The notes under the pieces were generated by a model. It was not told the DNA's origin, made no database searches, and worked only from the letters and a program-made list of their open reading frames with translations. Made by a program: the position numbers and the translations under genes. 43,116 nt of DNA from a virus. The stretch's first letter is position 1. The number at the start of each line of letters is the position of its first letter. Positions 16,705 to 26,123 of this stretch are shown here, one piece after another. Where the stretch lies: IMG/VR virus record IMGVR_UViG_3300025785_000939, positions 1 to 43,116 of that record. One strand, 5' to 3'.

Positions 16705-19700
16705 ATGTTTAAAAAACTTATTACAGCCATCGCTGCGATGGTAGGTTTTGTTGCAGCCTCAAATGCACACGCAGATAATATTTACAATAGTATTGCAACT
16801 GCTTATGTCACAACAACAATTAGTCAAAGTGTTGTATTTGATAGCACTATGCAACAAGGTGGCACATTTACTTTTAGTGTCCTAGCCCATAATGGCGGCG
16901 GTCGTGCAGGACAAAGTGATACTGCAAACGTAAAAATAGAATTTTATAATGGTAATAACCAACTGGTATCTACTGTTAATACTAGTTACAGTGGTAACTT
17001 GCCTAATCCTACCGCACTCGGCGGTAATCCACAAATCGATCCTGCTGTTCCTTGGACAACACTAAGTGTCAGCAGCACTAATTGCGGTGGTAGTTGTGCT
17101 ACTGTAGCATATGCCAAAGTATCTATGTATGGTATTGATGGCAGCTATTGGGCAGGCGATTATGGTCCATGGTATCGTGCGCCAACTCTAACACTCAATG
17201 GTGGAAATAACTTAGTTTATAATCCAGAGTTTGGTCCTTACAATGGCATTACAGCACAAGGTTGGTCAGCAAGTCCAGGCTTTGGTGCTTGTCAGGGTGC
17301 ATGGGGTGGAAGCAATGCTTGTATCGTTAATAGCAGCGGAACACCAGGTCAAAGCACTGTAGGTCTTGTTGCTAACCAAAACGGTGGTGGTCCAAGCGCA
17401 ACTGGTGGTACAACAAGTGGTCAAGCAGGTGGTTACAATTCTACTATGAATGTAAGCAATCCATCTGGTGCGCCTGCTGCTACTACTAGCACTAATGCAA
17501 ACGGCACAACTATTACCACATCACTGGGTCAAACTACTGATACAAGCATCACTAACAATGGCACAATCAATGTTGGTGGAACTAACGCAGGCATTAGTGC
17601 TACTAGTGCTACTACAACTACAATTACAAATGGCGGAACTATTACTACTAATAATGGCAGTGGTATCAATGCTCAACAAAGCAGCAGCACTAGTGCCAAC
17701 GTAACAATTACTAATAGTGGAACTATAACTGCCAATACCAGTGGTGCAACTAATGGTAATAACACTTATTCAGCATTTGGTATCATAGCATCTTTCAATG
17801 GAACTGGCAGCACAGGCACAGCAACAGTTAATAATACATCAACTGGCACTATTACTGTTACTAATGGCAATGGTGTTATTATAAATGGTTATGGTCATGG
17901 TATTCTAAACAATGATGGTTCTATTACTGCAACACCAACTGGAACAAACAGTATGCCAGGCGTGTTGGTTGCTAATAATGGTACTATCAACAACAATGGT
18001 TCTATTACTGGTGATGTTGGCGTAGATTTCTTAAACAGCACTGCTGGCAGCACTATTAATAATAATGCAAGCGGCACAATCACTGGCGGCAGTGGTTTAG
18101 CAATTGTTAATTTAGGCACAAATAATACTGGTGCAATCATTAATAATGCTGGCACAATCACAGGCGATGTTCAACTATCTACTAATGGCACATATAACTT
18201 ATTAGGCAATGGCAGTCAAGTGGGTGCTATTCGCTCAACTGATGCCACCAATTCTACTAATGTTAATATTGGAACTAATGCAAGCGCAGCAACTGCTACC
18301 TTACAAGGTAACATTGGTGATCCTGCAAATACCAGTGCGCCTATCGGCACTTATGGCAACTTTCCTCGTGCCTTTACATTCCAAACTATTGGCAATGTTA
18401 CAATTAATGCAAATAGTAGTTTAACAGATAATACTGGTTATACTATCAGTGCAAATACTGTAACAAACAATGGTACATTCGTAAGCGGAGCAGGAACAAC
18501 TACTATCAATGGTGCATTTGTTAATAATGGCGTGTTCAGCACAACATATAACGGTCCATCATATAGTCAAGTTGCCGTCAATGGTAGTTTAACTCTCGGT
18601 GGTGGCGCAACGTATGTTCCAATCATTGTCGGTGGTCAAACTACTAATGTTACACTAAACTCACCATACACAAGTATCATCAGCGCAAGCGGCGGTATTA
18701 GCGGTGCATTTGTAACAACTAGTGGCTCTATCGGCAATATCAATTGGGCAATTACACAAAATGGCAATCAGATTGATATGCTATGGACTCCAAGCGTGAC
18801 TGTTACGGGAACTGCACCAGGCACTCCAATTGTAACATCAACATCAACCAATGGCGCAACTACTACAACTACTAGCGTGGCTTATGGCACACCAGTAGAA
18901 ACAGCAACTATTATTGCTGGAACTTCAACAACAACACATGCTACTGCATTTGCAAGTACTAATAGCGGTAATAATGTTAGTGTTACAAGAACTGATACAA
19001 CTACAGTATCAACTCCATATACTACTACCGTTACAACCGACACTCCTGTTATTACAACTACTACAAACACAACTCCTGTAACAACAGTAATCAATACAAC
19101 TCCAACTACTGTTACATCATATAGCGATGGTTCAACTACCACTGCTAATGGTTCAACAGTAACAACTACTAATACTACAAATCAGGTATCATCAAATAAT
19201 GTAACTACTGATCAAATTACTACTGCTACTTCAAGTGGCACACAAGTAGTAGCAACACCAGTAAGTGCAACTGCAACTGCCAGTGTAAAAGGTATGAAAG
19301 ATAGCGTTGATTATCAAAACAGTAACCTGTTTATGATTGATCCATTCTTCCAAAATAACGGAAGTTGGGCAACTCCATCTTATACATTTAGTAAGACTGC
19401 TAGCGGCAATATCGGTGGCGAAGGCATTTCTTTCGGTCATCAAGATGTTGGTGAAGGCGGTATTGTTTGGGGTGTTGCTGGTTACTATGGTCAAACAAGC
19501 AGCAATGGTTACAATAACAGCAGCAGTAGTGCTATAAACGGTAGCGGCACTGCTTATGTATTGGCTGATACTGGCAACGGTAAAGTAAAGGCAACGGTTG
19601 GCTTTGCAAATACTGATCATACAAATACTATTAATCTTCCAACTATTGGTATTGGTAATCAGCAAAAACTAAATCAAAAGAATGTGTATGCAGATATTGC

Positions 19701-20055
19701 TTACTATACTCCATTTGATGTTCTTGGTTGGACACCATTCGTTGGCGTTACAGTTAATGATAGCACTATTAGCGATAGTGGAAGCAGTGGAAGCGCAGTA
19801 TTGGCTCAGCCTACAAATACTGGCTCAACTGTAAAGACTACTCCTTATGCAGGTGCTCAAATCAAGATTAATGATAACATTGCGCTACAAGGAAAAGTTA
19901 GCAACACTGACGAACATGGTGTTGTTGGCAGTGGTAAAGTTATTGTTAAAAAGAAAATCATTGATAATACCAGTCTATACCTAAGTGCAAGTTATGATCA
20001 TGGCAACAACTATGATAATGGCACAGTAATGGTTGGTTTAACTGTTGATTTCTAA
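16705..20055 (+). CDS. Autotransporter-like outer-membrane adhesin, 1116 aa
   Basis: The N-terminus is a signal peptide (MFKKLITAIAAMVGFVAASNAHA). Residues about 24-200 are a beta-rich globular domain with paired cysteines. Residues about 240-560 hold repeats such as TNNGTINVGG and NNNGSITGDV, typical of a right-handed beta-helix passenger. Residues about 690-890 are a Thr/Ser/Val-rich linker. The last 215 or so residues show alternating aromatic strands (GIVWGVAGYYGQ ... AYVLADTGNGKVKATVGFAN ... YADIAYYTPFDVLGWTPFVGVT) and end VGLTVDF. The terminal Phe and the strand pattern are those of an autotransporter barrel. It is predicted to be displayed on the host surface. AAGGG precedes the ATG. 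Such a protein is unexpected in a phage. Confidence 0.8.
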   Translation: MFKKLITAIAAMVGFVAASNAHADNIYNSIATAYVTTTISQSVVFDSTMQQGGTFTFSVLAHNGGGRAGQSDTANVKIEFYNGNNQLVSTVNTSYSGNLPNPTALGGNPQIDPAVPWTTLSVSSTNCGGSCATVAYAKVSMYGIDGSYWAGDYGPWYRAPTLTLNGGNNLVYNPEFGPYNGITAQGWSASPGFGACQGAWGGSNACIVNSSGTPGQSTVGLVANQNGGGPSATGGTTSGQAGGYNSTMNVSNPSGAPAATTSTNANGTTITTSLGQTTDTSITNNGTINVGGTNAGISATSATTTTITNGGTITTNNGSGINAQQSSSTSANVTITNSGTITANTSGATNGNNTYSAFGIIASFNGTGSTGTATVNNTSTGTITVTNGNGVIINGYGHGILNNDGSITATPTGTNSMPGVLVANNGTINNNGSITGDVGVDFLNSTAGSTINNNASGTITGGSGLAIVNLGTNNTGAIINNAGTITGDVQLSTNGTYNLLGNGSQVGAIRSTDATNSTNVNIGTNASAATATLQGNIGDPANTSAPIGTYGNFPRAFTFQTIGNVTINANSSLTDNTGYTISANTVTNNGTFVSGAGTTTINGAFVNNGVFSTTYNGPSYSQVAVNGSLTLGGGATYVPIIVGGQTTNVTLNSPYTSIISASGGISGAFVTTSGSIGNINWAITQNGNQIDMLWTPSVTVTGTAPGTPIVTSTSTNGATTTTTSVAYGTPVETATIIAGTSTTTHATAFASTNSGNNVSVTRTDTTTVSTPYTTTVTTDTPVITTTTNTTPVTTVINTTPTTVTSYSDGSTTTANGSTVTTTNTTNQVSSNNVTTDQITTATSSGTQVVATPVSATATASVKGMKDSVDYQNSNLFMIDPFFQNNGSWATPSYTFSKTASGNIGGEGISFGHQDVGEGGIVWGVAGYYGQTSSNGYNNSSSSAINGSGTAYVLADTGNGKVKATVGFANTDHTNTINLPTIGIGNQQKLNQKNVYADIAYYTPFDVLGWTPFVGVTVNDSTISDSGSSGSAVLAQPTNTGSTVKTTPYAGAQIKINDNIALQGKVSNTDEHGVVGSGKVIVKKKIIDNTSLYLSASYDHGNNYDNGTVMVGLTVDF

Positions 20056-20099
20056 TTGACATTTTGATGCCCCTATGCTAAATTACAGTATAGGGGCAT
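20056..20099 (+). promoter_or_regulatory. sigma70-like promoter with palindrome straddling the -10
   Basis: TTGACA (20056-20061), 17-nt spacer, TAAATT (20079-20084). Perfect 10-bp arms ATGCCCCTAT (20067-20076) and ATAGGGGCAT (20090-20099) flank the -10 box. The 3' arm contains the ribosome binding site AGGGG for the ATG at 20102. In read-through RNA the arms plus the following T-rich sequence could also terminate transcription. Confidence 0.65.
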
Positions 20100-20101
20100 T
20101 T

Positions 20102-21280
20102 ATGTTTTTTTTAATAAGCGATTTAGCAGATTTACGGTTTCCTTGTAACTTTAAACTAACTGAAAATCGGTGGTTAAACAGTGATGAAGGATGGATGCGT
20201 TTATCCGATAACTTTTATTTTAAAGGTTATTGTATGGAATCTTTTAATTATACTGATTTAATGGATGATCCAACCCCTCGTCATTTTGGAAACTTTGCTG
20301 CTATATTTGTTCAAGATAATAATATTGTCATTACGCATGACAGAGAACGCAGTTTTCCACTTTATCATGATATTGTTACCAATGCTGTTGGTAACATAGG
20401 TTTATCACAGAATAATAAAATTGGTTCTAACAGTTTAGTCAGTATATTATCCAATGGAGATATTATACAAAATTTTATTAAAATACCATATTCATTTGAT
20501 AATGAACTTACTATAGATAATGCGGTTGAAATTATCTACGAAAAACTTATTAAACATTTTACTTGGTTAAAAAATAACTGCCCAGTAGTTCCTAAAATAT
20601 TTTTTACGGGTGGTATTGATACTATGTTATGTCTTGCAATGCTGCGTAATTTAGATATAGCACACGATTTATTAGTTTGCGAACATTATGATTTAGATCA
20701 TTTTACTTCAAAATTTCGTTACCAGATATCACAGAATTGGGGTTATGCTCAAATTCATCACTGGAACAATGATTCATGGTTAATTTCAGGAGCAATGGGT
20801 GATGAGACTTTTTTACGCGGACCAAGCGCCATTAATATGATATTAATGAACCGTGGAAAAAATATAGCAGAATTAATTAAAAATAGTGACTACCATTATC
20901 AATATTTTAATGCAGATAAAAATTTAAAAATTTATACAGAACAACAAAATGATCCAAAATTAAAAATATATACCAAAAATATAAATCATTTGTATAAAAG
21001 AATAGTAGAAATAAATTTAAATGATTATCAACATTGGCATTTAGGTAAAACTATTACTTTTACACCATTTAAAGATATATCTATACTAACTACTATATTA
21101 AGCATGGACAATAACAGTTTAGATTTACAAATGGCAGATGCGCAATTACAAAAAAAATTAATTGCAAAAGCAGCACCAGAACTGTTAAAGTATCTTATGC
21201 CACAGAAAAATATAGATGCAGATAGCAGCATAGCTACCGTATGGGAATTATACAAGGATTTATATAATGGAACAGCCTAA
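20102..21280 (+). CDS. Asparagine-synthase-like ATP-PPase domain protein
   Basis: About 392 residues from the ATG at 20102, chosen because AGGGG lies 5 nt upstream. The frame is open from 20075. The N-terminal 110 residues resemble the class-II glutamine amidotransferase scaffold (GNFAAIFVQDNNIVITHDRERSFPLYHD) but lack its Cys2. The central VPKIFFTGGIDTMLCLAML is a variant PP-loop (SGGxDS in the family), and ISGAMGDETFLRGP corresponds to the synthetase GxGxDExFxG segment. It may adenylate and amidate a carboxyl group using ammonia rather than glutamine. The true substrate is unknown. The stop overlaps the next start by 14 nt. Confidence 0.7.
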   Translation: MFFLISDLADLRFPCNFKLTENRWLNSDEGWMRLSDNFYFKGYCMESFNYTDLMDDPTPRHFGNFAAIFVQDNNIVITHDRERSFPLYHDIVTNAVGNIGLSQNNKIGSNSLVSILSNGDIIQNFIKIPYSFDNELTIDNAVEIIYEKLIKHFTWLKNNCPVVPKIFFTGGIDTMLCLAMLRNLDIAHDLLVCEHYDLDHFTSKFRYQISQNWGYAQIHHWNNDSWLISGAMGDETFLRGPSAINMILMNRGKNIAELIKNSDYHYQYFNADKNLKIYTEQQNDPKLKIYTKNINHLYKRIVEINLNDYQHWHLGKTITFTPFKDISILTTILSMDNNSLDLQMADAQLQKKLIAKAAPELLKYLMPQKNIDADSSIATVWELYKDLYNGTA

Positions 21281-21629
21281 ACCAAACCTTGAAGCAGATT
21301 TGTTTGATAGCCAATATATTCGTGATAAAGCACGAAATAATGATATCTATTGTCAGCATCTTTATGCTACGCTCAGCAATAATGAGTTTATTAAGGCAGA
21401 AGTCCTATCAATTTTAGCAGCAGAGCATTGGTCTTGTTCTTGGCGTCATGCGGGCGGTATTGCCGCTGCATTGTATGATGGCACTTTTAGTGGCGATTAT
21501 ATGCGCTATTACGTAAGCAATATGATGGATAGTAATGATTATATTACCGAAGGAATGATTGACGAAGAAATTCGTGAAGATTTCAAAAAAATTGGTTGGT
21601 ATGTGGTTGAAAACAAGGTAAATATATAA
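21267..21629 (+). CDS. Conserved phage hypothetical protein (WSCSWRHAGG), 120 aa
   Basis: An acidic protein with the block EHWSCSWRHAGGIAAALYDGTFSGDYMRYYVSNM, which I associate with a small protein conserved in T4-like marine phages. No catalytic motif is visible. It overlaps the asparagine-synthase-like gene upstream and the membrane-protein gene downstream (TAATG), so the three are probably co-translated. Confidence 0.75.
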   Translation: MEQPKPNLEADLFDSQYIRDKARNNDIYCQHLYATLSNNEFIKAEVLSILAAEHWSCSWRHAGGIAAALYDGTFSGDYMRYYVSNMMDSNDYITEGMIDEEIREDFKKIGWYVVENKVNI

Positions 21630-23131
21630 TGTTCTTAAACATTTTAGCACTCCTAAGTGCCATCTCAATCAGTGGTGTTGCAGCATATTATAGTATTGCT
21701 GGATTAACTGCCATCTTTAGTGGAGCAGTAATTCCTATTATCATTATGGGAACTGTATTAGAATTTGGTAAGATTATTACCACAGTATGGTTGCACGGTA
21801 ATTGGAACAAGATAAATTTGTTTATCAAATATTATCTGAGCCTTGCAGTTATTGTTCTTATGTTTGTTACATCTATGGGTATCTTTGGATTTCTTAGCCG
21901 TGCGCATATTGAAACTACCAGCAGTGTAGGCGATAATACCCTACTCATTGAACAGATTGATCAAAATCTTGCAGTTGAACAACAACGAATTAAAGATAAT
22001 CAAAAGATTATTGCGCAAATGGATGATGCTGTTAATGGATTGTTGAACAGTAGCGCATCAAATGCTACTAAAGACAACAATCGCACAGCAACCTTAACCA
22101 CACAAGCAACTAAATTACGTGATGGTCAAAAGAAAGATCGTGAAGCGGCTAATAAAACTATTGATGATACCAATAAACGTATTCAAGATTTGAATAGTCA
22201 GAAGTTAAAACTTAACCAGGCACAACTTAAAGTTGAAGCCGAAGTTGGACCAATCAAATATATTGCTCAATTAATATATGGAGATAGTGTCGATAAAAAC
22301 TTGCTTGAACGAGCAGTTCGTTGGGTTATTATTTTTATTGTAGCAGTATTTGATCCACTTGCAGTATCACTTGTGTTAGGTGCTACGATGAGCATTGGTT
22401 GGCGCAAGCCAAAAGAAGAAAACACAGTAGAATATATTGAAAAGATTGTAGAAGTTCCTGTTGAAAAAATTGTAACTGTATATAATAATGATGCGATTAT
22501 TCGTGCAGAAGCCTTACAAGAAGAAGTAGAAGAACTTCGCAATCGAGAGCCAGAAATTGTAGAACGTGTCATTACTCAGGCAGTTCCTATCTATGAAGAA
22601 CGCATTGTTGAAAAGATAGTAGAAGTTCCAACTATTGTTGAACGTATTGTTGAAGTAGAAAAGATTGTGGAAGTTCCTGTTGAAACTATTCGTGAAGTTG
22701 AACGTATAGTTGATAATACTGATAACAAAACACTAATGGATTTAACTGCAGCATTGGATCAACTATTAAAAGAAGTAGAAAATAAAAATCATGAGATTCG
22801 TCGTCTTCATGCCGCAAATGAAATATTGCGTGAAGAACAAGCTGGTGTAGATGAAAAAGCATACTTACTTGATATAGACACAGATATTGTTGGTCCAATA
22901 TTTCCAAATGACCCATATGTAGGTCAGTTGTTTATTCTTGTTTCACAGCCAAATAATCTTCATAAATGGAACGGTGATATGTGGATTTTAGTTGACAAGA
23001 CACAAAATACTGGCTATACTGATAATATAAATTGGAAACATTGGCAGTTGGGCAGACTACAGAGAGCAGAGATTGAGTTTGACGATATGACTAATGCTGA
23101 ACAATCTGCACTAGAAACGTTAAATGTATGA
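21629..23131 (+). CDS. Membrane-anchored coiled-coil phage protein, 500 aa
   Basis: Three N-terminal membrane segments (residues about 4-25, 28-50, 66-92) are followed by a long polar helix (about 105-205), a fourth hydrophobic segment (ARWVIIFIVAVFDPLAVSLVLGATMSIGW, about 227-255) and an extended region of repeated VEKIVEVP units (about 270-365), then a coiled coil. The last 80 residues (FPNDPYVGQLFILVSQPNNLHKWNGDMWILVDK) form a small globular domain with a pattern often found in phage structural proteins. Its role is unknown. It could tether a phage complex to the inner membrane. Confidence 0.75.
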   Translation: MFLNILALLSAISISGVAAYYSIAGLTAIFSGAVIPIIIMGTVLEFGKIITTVWLHGNWNKINLFIKYYLSLAVIVLMFVTSMGIFGFLSRAHIETTSSVGDNTLLIEQIDQNLAVEQQRIKDNQKIIAQMDDAVNGLLNSSASNATKDNNRTATLTTQATKLRDGQKKDREAANKTIDDTNKRIQDLNSQKLKLNQAQLKVEAEVGPIKYIAQLIYGDSVDKNLLERAVRWVIIFIVAVFDPLAVSLVLGATMSIGWRKPKEENTVEYIEKIVEVPVEKIVTVYNNDAIIRAEALQEEVEELRNREPEIVERVITQAVPIYEERIVEKIVEVPTIVERIVEVEKIVEVPVETIREVERIVDNTDNKTLMDLTAALDQLLKEVENKNHEIRRLHAANEILREEQAGVDEKAYLLDIDTDIVGPIFPNDPYVGQLFILVSQPNNLHKWNGDMWILVDKTQNTGYTDNINWKHWQLGRLQRAEIEFDDMTNAEQSALETLNV

Positions 23132-23520
23132 ATAATAGCAGAATAGTAACTGAGCCTGATATAGATTTAGATAACAGGTTTAAAGTATTGCTCATTGATT
23201 GTGAATGGGGCGATATTGAACGTTTAAGTAAAAGTATCAGTTCATTAGGAATAGATATTACATTGTTTCTATATGGCAGCAATGATAGCAATGACAATTG
23301 GTGTATTAATACCAACAAACATGCCCATGCTACGTTAGTTAATTGCAGATTTAGTGGTAAAAAAGAGTTACTTAAAGGTTTTTTGCTTGCTCAACGAAAT
23401 ACGTGGGCATTAGGGCAAAATGAAATTGGCTCAGCAATACATAGAAATACATTCGACATTTATTCTTGGTTGCTTGAACAATATAATAATTATAATAAAG
23501 AGGAAAATAATGGCACATAG
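23128..23520 (+). CDS. Conserved phage hypothetical protein, 130 aa
   Basis: The start overlaps the previous stop (ATGA). FKVLLIDCEWGDIERLSKSISSLGIDITLFLYGSND resembles a Rossmann-like first strand and helix, suggesting a small alpha/beta fold, but no active site is recognisable. The 3' end overlaps the bS21 start by 11 nt and ends in TAG, one of only two TAG codons serving as stops that I noted in the window. Confidence 0.7.
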   Translation: MNNSRIVTEPDIDLDNRFKVLLIDCEWGDIERLSKSISSLGIDITLFLYGSNDSNDNWCINTNKHAHATLVNCRFSGKKELLKGFLLAQRNTWALGQNEIGSAIHRNTFDIYSWLLEQYNNYNKEENNGT

Positions 23521-23758
23521 ACCAGAGTTAGAAAATGTACGTCAGCGTGGATTTTTCGTTGAAGTTCATAACAATGATGTTAATAAAGCACTTCGTAAAA
23601 TGAAGAAAGTGCTACAGCAAGATGGAATTTTTCAAGTTCTTCGCGAGCGTGAGCGTTTTGAACAACCAAGTATGGTTCGTAAGAAAGCCAAAGCACGTGC
23701 AGTAAAGCGTTGGCAGAAGAAGTTAAAAGAACTTCGTAATAGTGGCATCGCACGATAA
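23510..23758 (+). CDS. rpsU: Ribosomal protein bS21
   Basis: 82 residues from the ATG at 23510, with AGAGGA upstream. The frame is open further upstream, but the conserved protein begins here. VEVHNNDVNKALRKMKKVLQQDGIFQVLRERERFEQPSMVRKKAKARAVKRWQKKLKE matches bS21 almost throughout, including the VRKKAKARAVKRWQKK basic helix. bS21 binds the 30S platform near the anti-Shine-Dalgarno and helps initiation. Phage-encoded copies are known in some large and marine phages and may tune host ribosomes towards phage messages. It lies 14 nt before GMP reductase. Confidence 0.95.
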   Translation: MAHRPELENVRQRGFFVEVHNNDVNKALRKMKKVLQQDGIFQVLRERERFEQPSMVRKKAKARAVKRWQKKLKELRNSGIAR

Positions 23759-23772
23759 TCAATAGGTGAATA

Positions 23773-24879
23773 ATGCGTATTATTAATGATACCAAGTTGG
23801 ATTTCTCCGACGTTCTAATCTTGCCTAAACGATCTACTCTTACAAGCCGTGAAGAAGTATCTCTAGAACGAACTTTTACATTTCGTAATAGTAAGCGTAC
23901 ATGGATAGGGAAACCTGTCATGGCGGCAAACATGGATGGTGTCGGAACATTTGAGATGGCAGAGAAACTTGCCTCTTATTATATGTTCACATGCTTACGC
24001 AAGAATTATACTACGGAAGAACTGATCCTATGGATTGGTCGTAGCGGTTATCTAATCCAAGAATATTGGGCATATGGTCTTGGTATCAAAGAAGAAGAAT
24101 ACGAAAAGTTCAAACTTATTAAAAGCAAACTGCCACCAAACAATATCAAGTTTGTTTGCATTGATGTTGCTAATGGTTATACCGAACGATTTGTAGAGTT
24201 TGTTAAACGTTTTCGTGCCGAAAATCCTGACCTAATTATCATTGCTGGTAATGTGGTAACTGGTGATATGACAGAGGAGTTGATACTGAGTGGAGCAGAT
24301 ATTATTAAAGTTGGTATTGGTCCTGGTAGTGTCTGTACTACTCGTCTCAAAACGGGTGTTGGTTATCCACAGCTTAGTGCTATTATTGAGTGTGCTGATG
24401 CTGCTCATGGGCTTGGCGGACATATCATTAGTGATGGTGGTTGCGTTTGTCCTGGCGATGTGTCTAAGGCTTTTGGGGCTGGGTCCGACTTCGTGATGCT
24501 TGGTGGTATGCTAGCAGGTCATGATCAGGGCGGCGGTGATATTGTCACGCAAACTACTCGCTCTAATCAGGTATGGATACAGGACGATGGCACCCCTGAT
24601 GATATCTTTACTACACAACAGTTTGTTAAGTTCTATGGCATGAGTTCAAAATCTGCCAATGAAAAGCATAGTGGTGGATTGAAATCATATCGTGCTGCAG
24701 AAGGCAAAGAAGTTGCTGTGCCTTATCGTGGCGATGTTAGCGATACGGTTCAAGATATTCTTGGCGGCATAAGAAGCACTCTAACTTATACGGGCAGCAA
24801 GTCGCTTAAAGAACTATCTAAACGTACAACATTTATTCATGTGAATAATCAAGTGAATAATATTTTTGGCAAAATATGA
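23773..24879 (+). CDS. guaC: GMP reductase (IMPDH/GMPR family)
   Basis: 368 residues. The IMPDH/GMPR barrel is clear: [24 protein letters not shown], the catalytic loop [18 protein letters not shown] with the nucleophilic Cys, and [35 protein letters not shown] for phosphate binding. There is no CBS pair, and the loop and length (E. coli GuaC is 347) favour GMP reductase, which turns GMP into IMP with NADPH. This would let the phage redirect guanine nucleotides to adenine nucleotides in an AT-rich genome, which is an inference. The 3' end overlaps a GIY-YIG gene. Confidence 0.88.
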   Translation: MRIINDTKLDFSDVLILPKRSTLTSREEVSLERTFTFRNSKRTWIGKPVMAANMDGVGTFEMAEKLASYYMFTCLRKNYTTEELILWIGRSGYLIQEYWAYGLGIKEEEYEKFKLIKSKLPPNNIKFVCIDVANGYTERFVEFVKRFRAENPDLIIIAGNVVTGDMTEELILSGADIIKVGIGPGSVCTTRLKTGVGYPQLSAIIECADAAHGLGGHIISDGGCVCPGDVSKAFGAGSDFVMLGGMLAGHDQGGGDIVTQTTRSNQVWIQDDGTPDDIFTTQQFVKFYGMSSKSANEKHSGGLKSYRAAEGKEVAVPYRGDVSDTVQDILGGIRSTLTYTGSKSLKELSKRTTFIHVNNQVNNIFGKI

Positions 24880-25574
24880 AAAATAATATAAAATATTATC
24901 CAGAGGGTTTTTATGTTTATGCATACCTGCGTGACGATGGAACTCCTTATTATATTGGTAAGGGTAACGGGGACCGTGCTTGGACAAAACATGAAAATGT
25001 TGATAAACCTCAAAAAAATCTCATTAAAATTTTAGAATCTAACCTAACAGAATCAGAGGCATTAGATATTGAAACAAAACTAATTAAAAAACATGGTAGA
25101 AAAAATTACGATGAAAATGGAATATTATTAAACAAAAAATTAGTTGGAAGTATTCAAAAAATGTTAGATGAAAAAGAAAATTTTAAAGAAATCAGTGATG
25201 TAAAAAATTCTCAGTATCTTTCTTTGGGAAAAGCAGCACTTTATGTTAATCGAAGCAAAACTACATTAACAAGAAATATTCGAGCAAAAAAACTATCTGC
25301 TAAAATGCATGAAGATGGATCATATAGTATTTGTATTAATGATTTAAATAATTATTTAAAAAAAATCAATGATAGGGAACTTATTTCTTCAAACAAATCT
25401 GAAAACGAATCATTTGTTAATAATCATGTAATTGTTTTAAAAAATAAAATTGAAGATTTAGAAAATAAAATTATTATTTTATCTGAGCAATTAAATGACA
25501 TTAAAATTGATAGAGACAGTTGGAAAAAACAAGCAGATACATCATATAATTTATTACAAAAATATTTAAAATAA
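24876..25574 (+). CDS. GIY-YIG homing endonuclease
   Basis: 232 residues. The N-terminal domain has the GIY-YIG pair in the form [25 protein letters not shown], then a Lys-rich helix and the conserved Glu in [15 protein letters not shown]. The middle ([24 protein letters not shown]) looks like a helix-turn-helix DNA-binding segment, and the C-terminal 60 residues form a coiled coil ([17 protein letters not shown]). Its ATG overlaps the guaC stop (ATGA), as expected for a free-standing endonuclease that has lodged behind a host gene. The base composition is more AT-rich than neighbouring genes. Confidence 0.85.
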   Translation: MKNNIKYYPEGFYVYAYLRDDGTPYYIGKGNGDRAWTKHENVDKPQKNLIKILESNLTESEALDIETKLIKKHGRKNYDENGILLNKKLVGSIQKMLDEKENFKEISDVKNSQYLSLGKAALYVNRSKTTLTRNIRAKKLSAKMHEDGSYSICINDLNNYLKKINDRELISSNKSENESFVNNHVIVLKNKIEDLENKIIILSEQLNDIKIDRDSWKKQADTSYNLLQKYLK

Positions 25575-25578
25575 ACCC

Positions 25579-25607
25579 TTGACAAATGATGCGTGAATCA
25601 CTAAATA
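25579..25607 (+). promoter_or_regulatory. sigma70-like promoter of hsp20
   Basis: TTGACA (25579-25584), 17-nt spacer, TAAATA (25602-25607). The hexamers give a leader of about 55 nt before the Hsp20 ATG. Confidence 0.7.
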
Positions 25608-25612
25608 TAGTT

Positions 25613-25669
25613 AGACGATGCCATTATGGGTCGTCTATCGCATACTCGCTTTAAAAAGGAGAAACAAGC
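25613..25669 (+). promoter_or_regulatory. Structured hsp20 5' leader (possible RNA thermometer)
   Basis: AGACGA (25613-25618) pairs with TCGTCT (25631-25636), and the loop contains a further CCAT/ATGG match. Downstream, CTTTAAAAAGGAG lets CTTT pair weakly with the AAAGG of the ribosome binding site. Alphaproteobacterial small heat-shock genes are often controlled by leader thermometers (ROSE elements). Here the resemblance is only in position and weak pairing, so this is tentative. Confidence 0.3.
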
Positions 25670-26110
25670 ATGAGTAACCTTCTACAGGTCTTCGACCAAA
25701 AATTATTTGATAACCTTCATCGCACTACTATTGGTTTTGATCGTATGTTTGATGATATGCTGCGTGTAAATAGCATTCAAGTACAACAAAATTACCCCCC
25801 ATACAATATCATCCGCAACGATGAAACCAATTATGAAATTCAGATTGCCATCAGTGGCTTTTCTGAAAAAGATATTGATATCACTTTAACTGATAATCAA
25901 TTGGTTATCACTGGCGAAAACACCGACGAGGATACCAATGAGTATCTTCACCGTGGCATTGCTGCTCGCAAGTTTATTCGCACATTTTCACTCAGTGATG
26001 ATGTTGTAGTAAATGCTGCAAAGGTTAAGAATGGCTTGCTTATCGTAGAACTGCAACATATTGTTCCAGACGAAAAGAAGCCAAAGAAAATTCCAGTAAT
26101 TTCAGAATAA
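25670..26110 (+). CDS. Small heat-shock protein Hsp20 (alpha-crystallin domain)
   Basis: 146 residues with AAGGAG before ATG. The N-terminus LHRTTIGFDRMFDDML is typical of the IbpA branch. The alpha-crystallin domain spans about residues 40-130 (PPYNIIRNDETNYEIQIAISGFSEKDIDITLTDNQLVITGE ... YLHRGIAARKFIRTFSLSDDVVVNAAKVKNGLLIVELQ), and a C-terminal IPV anchor (KKIPVISE) is present. It holds unfolding proteins, probably during virion-protein overproduction. Hsp20 genes recur in T4-like marine phages. ClpS follows, so the two form a protein-quality cluster. Confidence 0.95.
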   Translation: MSNLLQVFDQKLFDNLHRTTIGFDRMFDDMLRVNSIQVQQNYPPYNIIRNDETNYEIQIAISGFSEKDIDITLTDNQLVITGENTDEDTNEYLHRGIAARKFIRTFSLSDDVVVNAAKVKNGLLIVELQHIVPDEKKPKKIPVISE

Positions 26111-26123
26111 TTTATAGCAATAA

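Noticed and set aside
18882-19142. Opposite-strand ORFs inside the autotransporter, hub and curlin genes
   Set aside because: They are mirror frames of repetitive Thr/Gly/Asn-rich coding sequence and lack ribosome binding sites.
16705-20055. Bacterial chromosome island or prophage boundary
   Set aside because: Phage genes, T4-type late motifs and phage RNAs lie on both sides, and no integrase, attachment repeat or host core gene is seen. Contig chimerism cannot be excluded but is not indicated.
22440-22700. Repeat-based CRISPR-like array in the VEKIVEVP region
   Set aside because: The repetition is codon-level repetition of a coiled-coil protein, with no spacers or constant repeat length.
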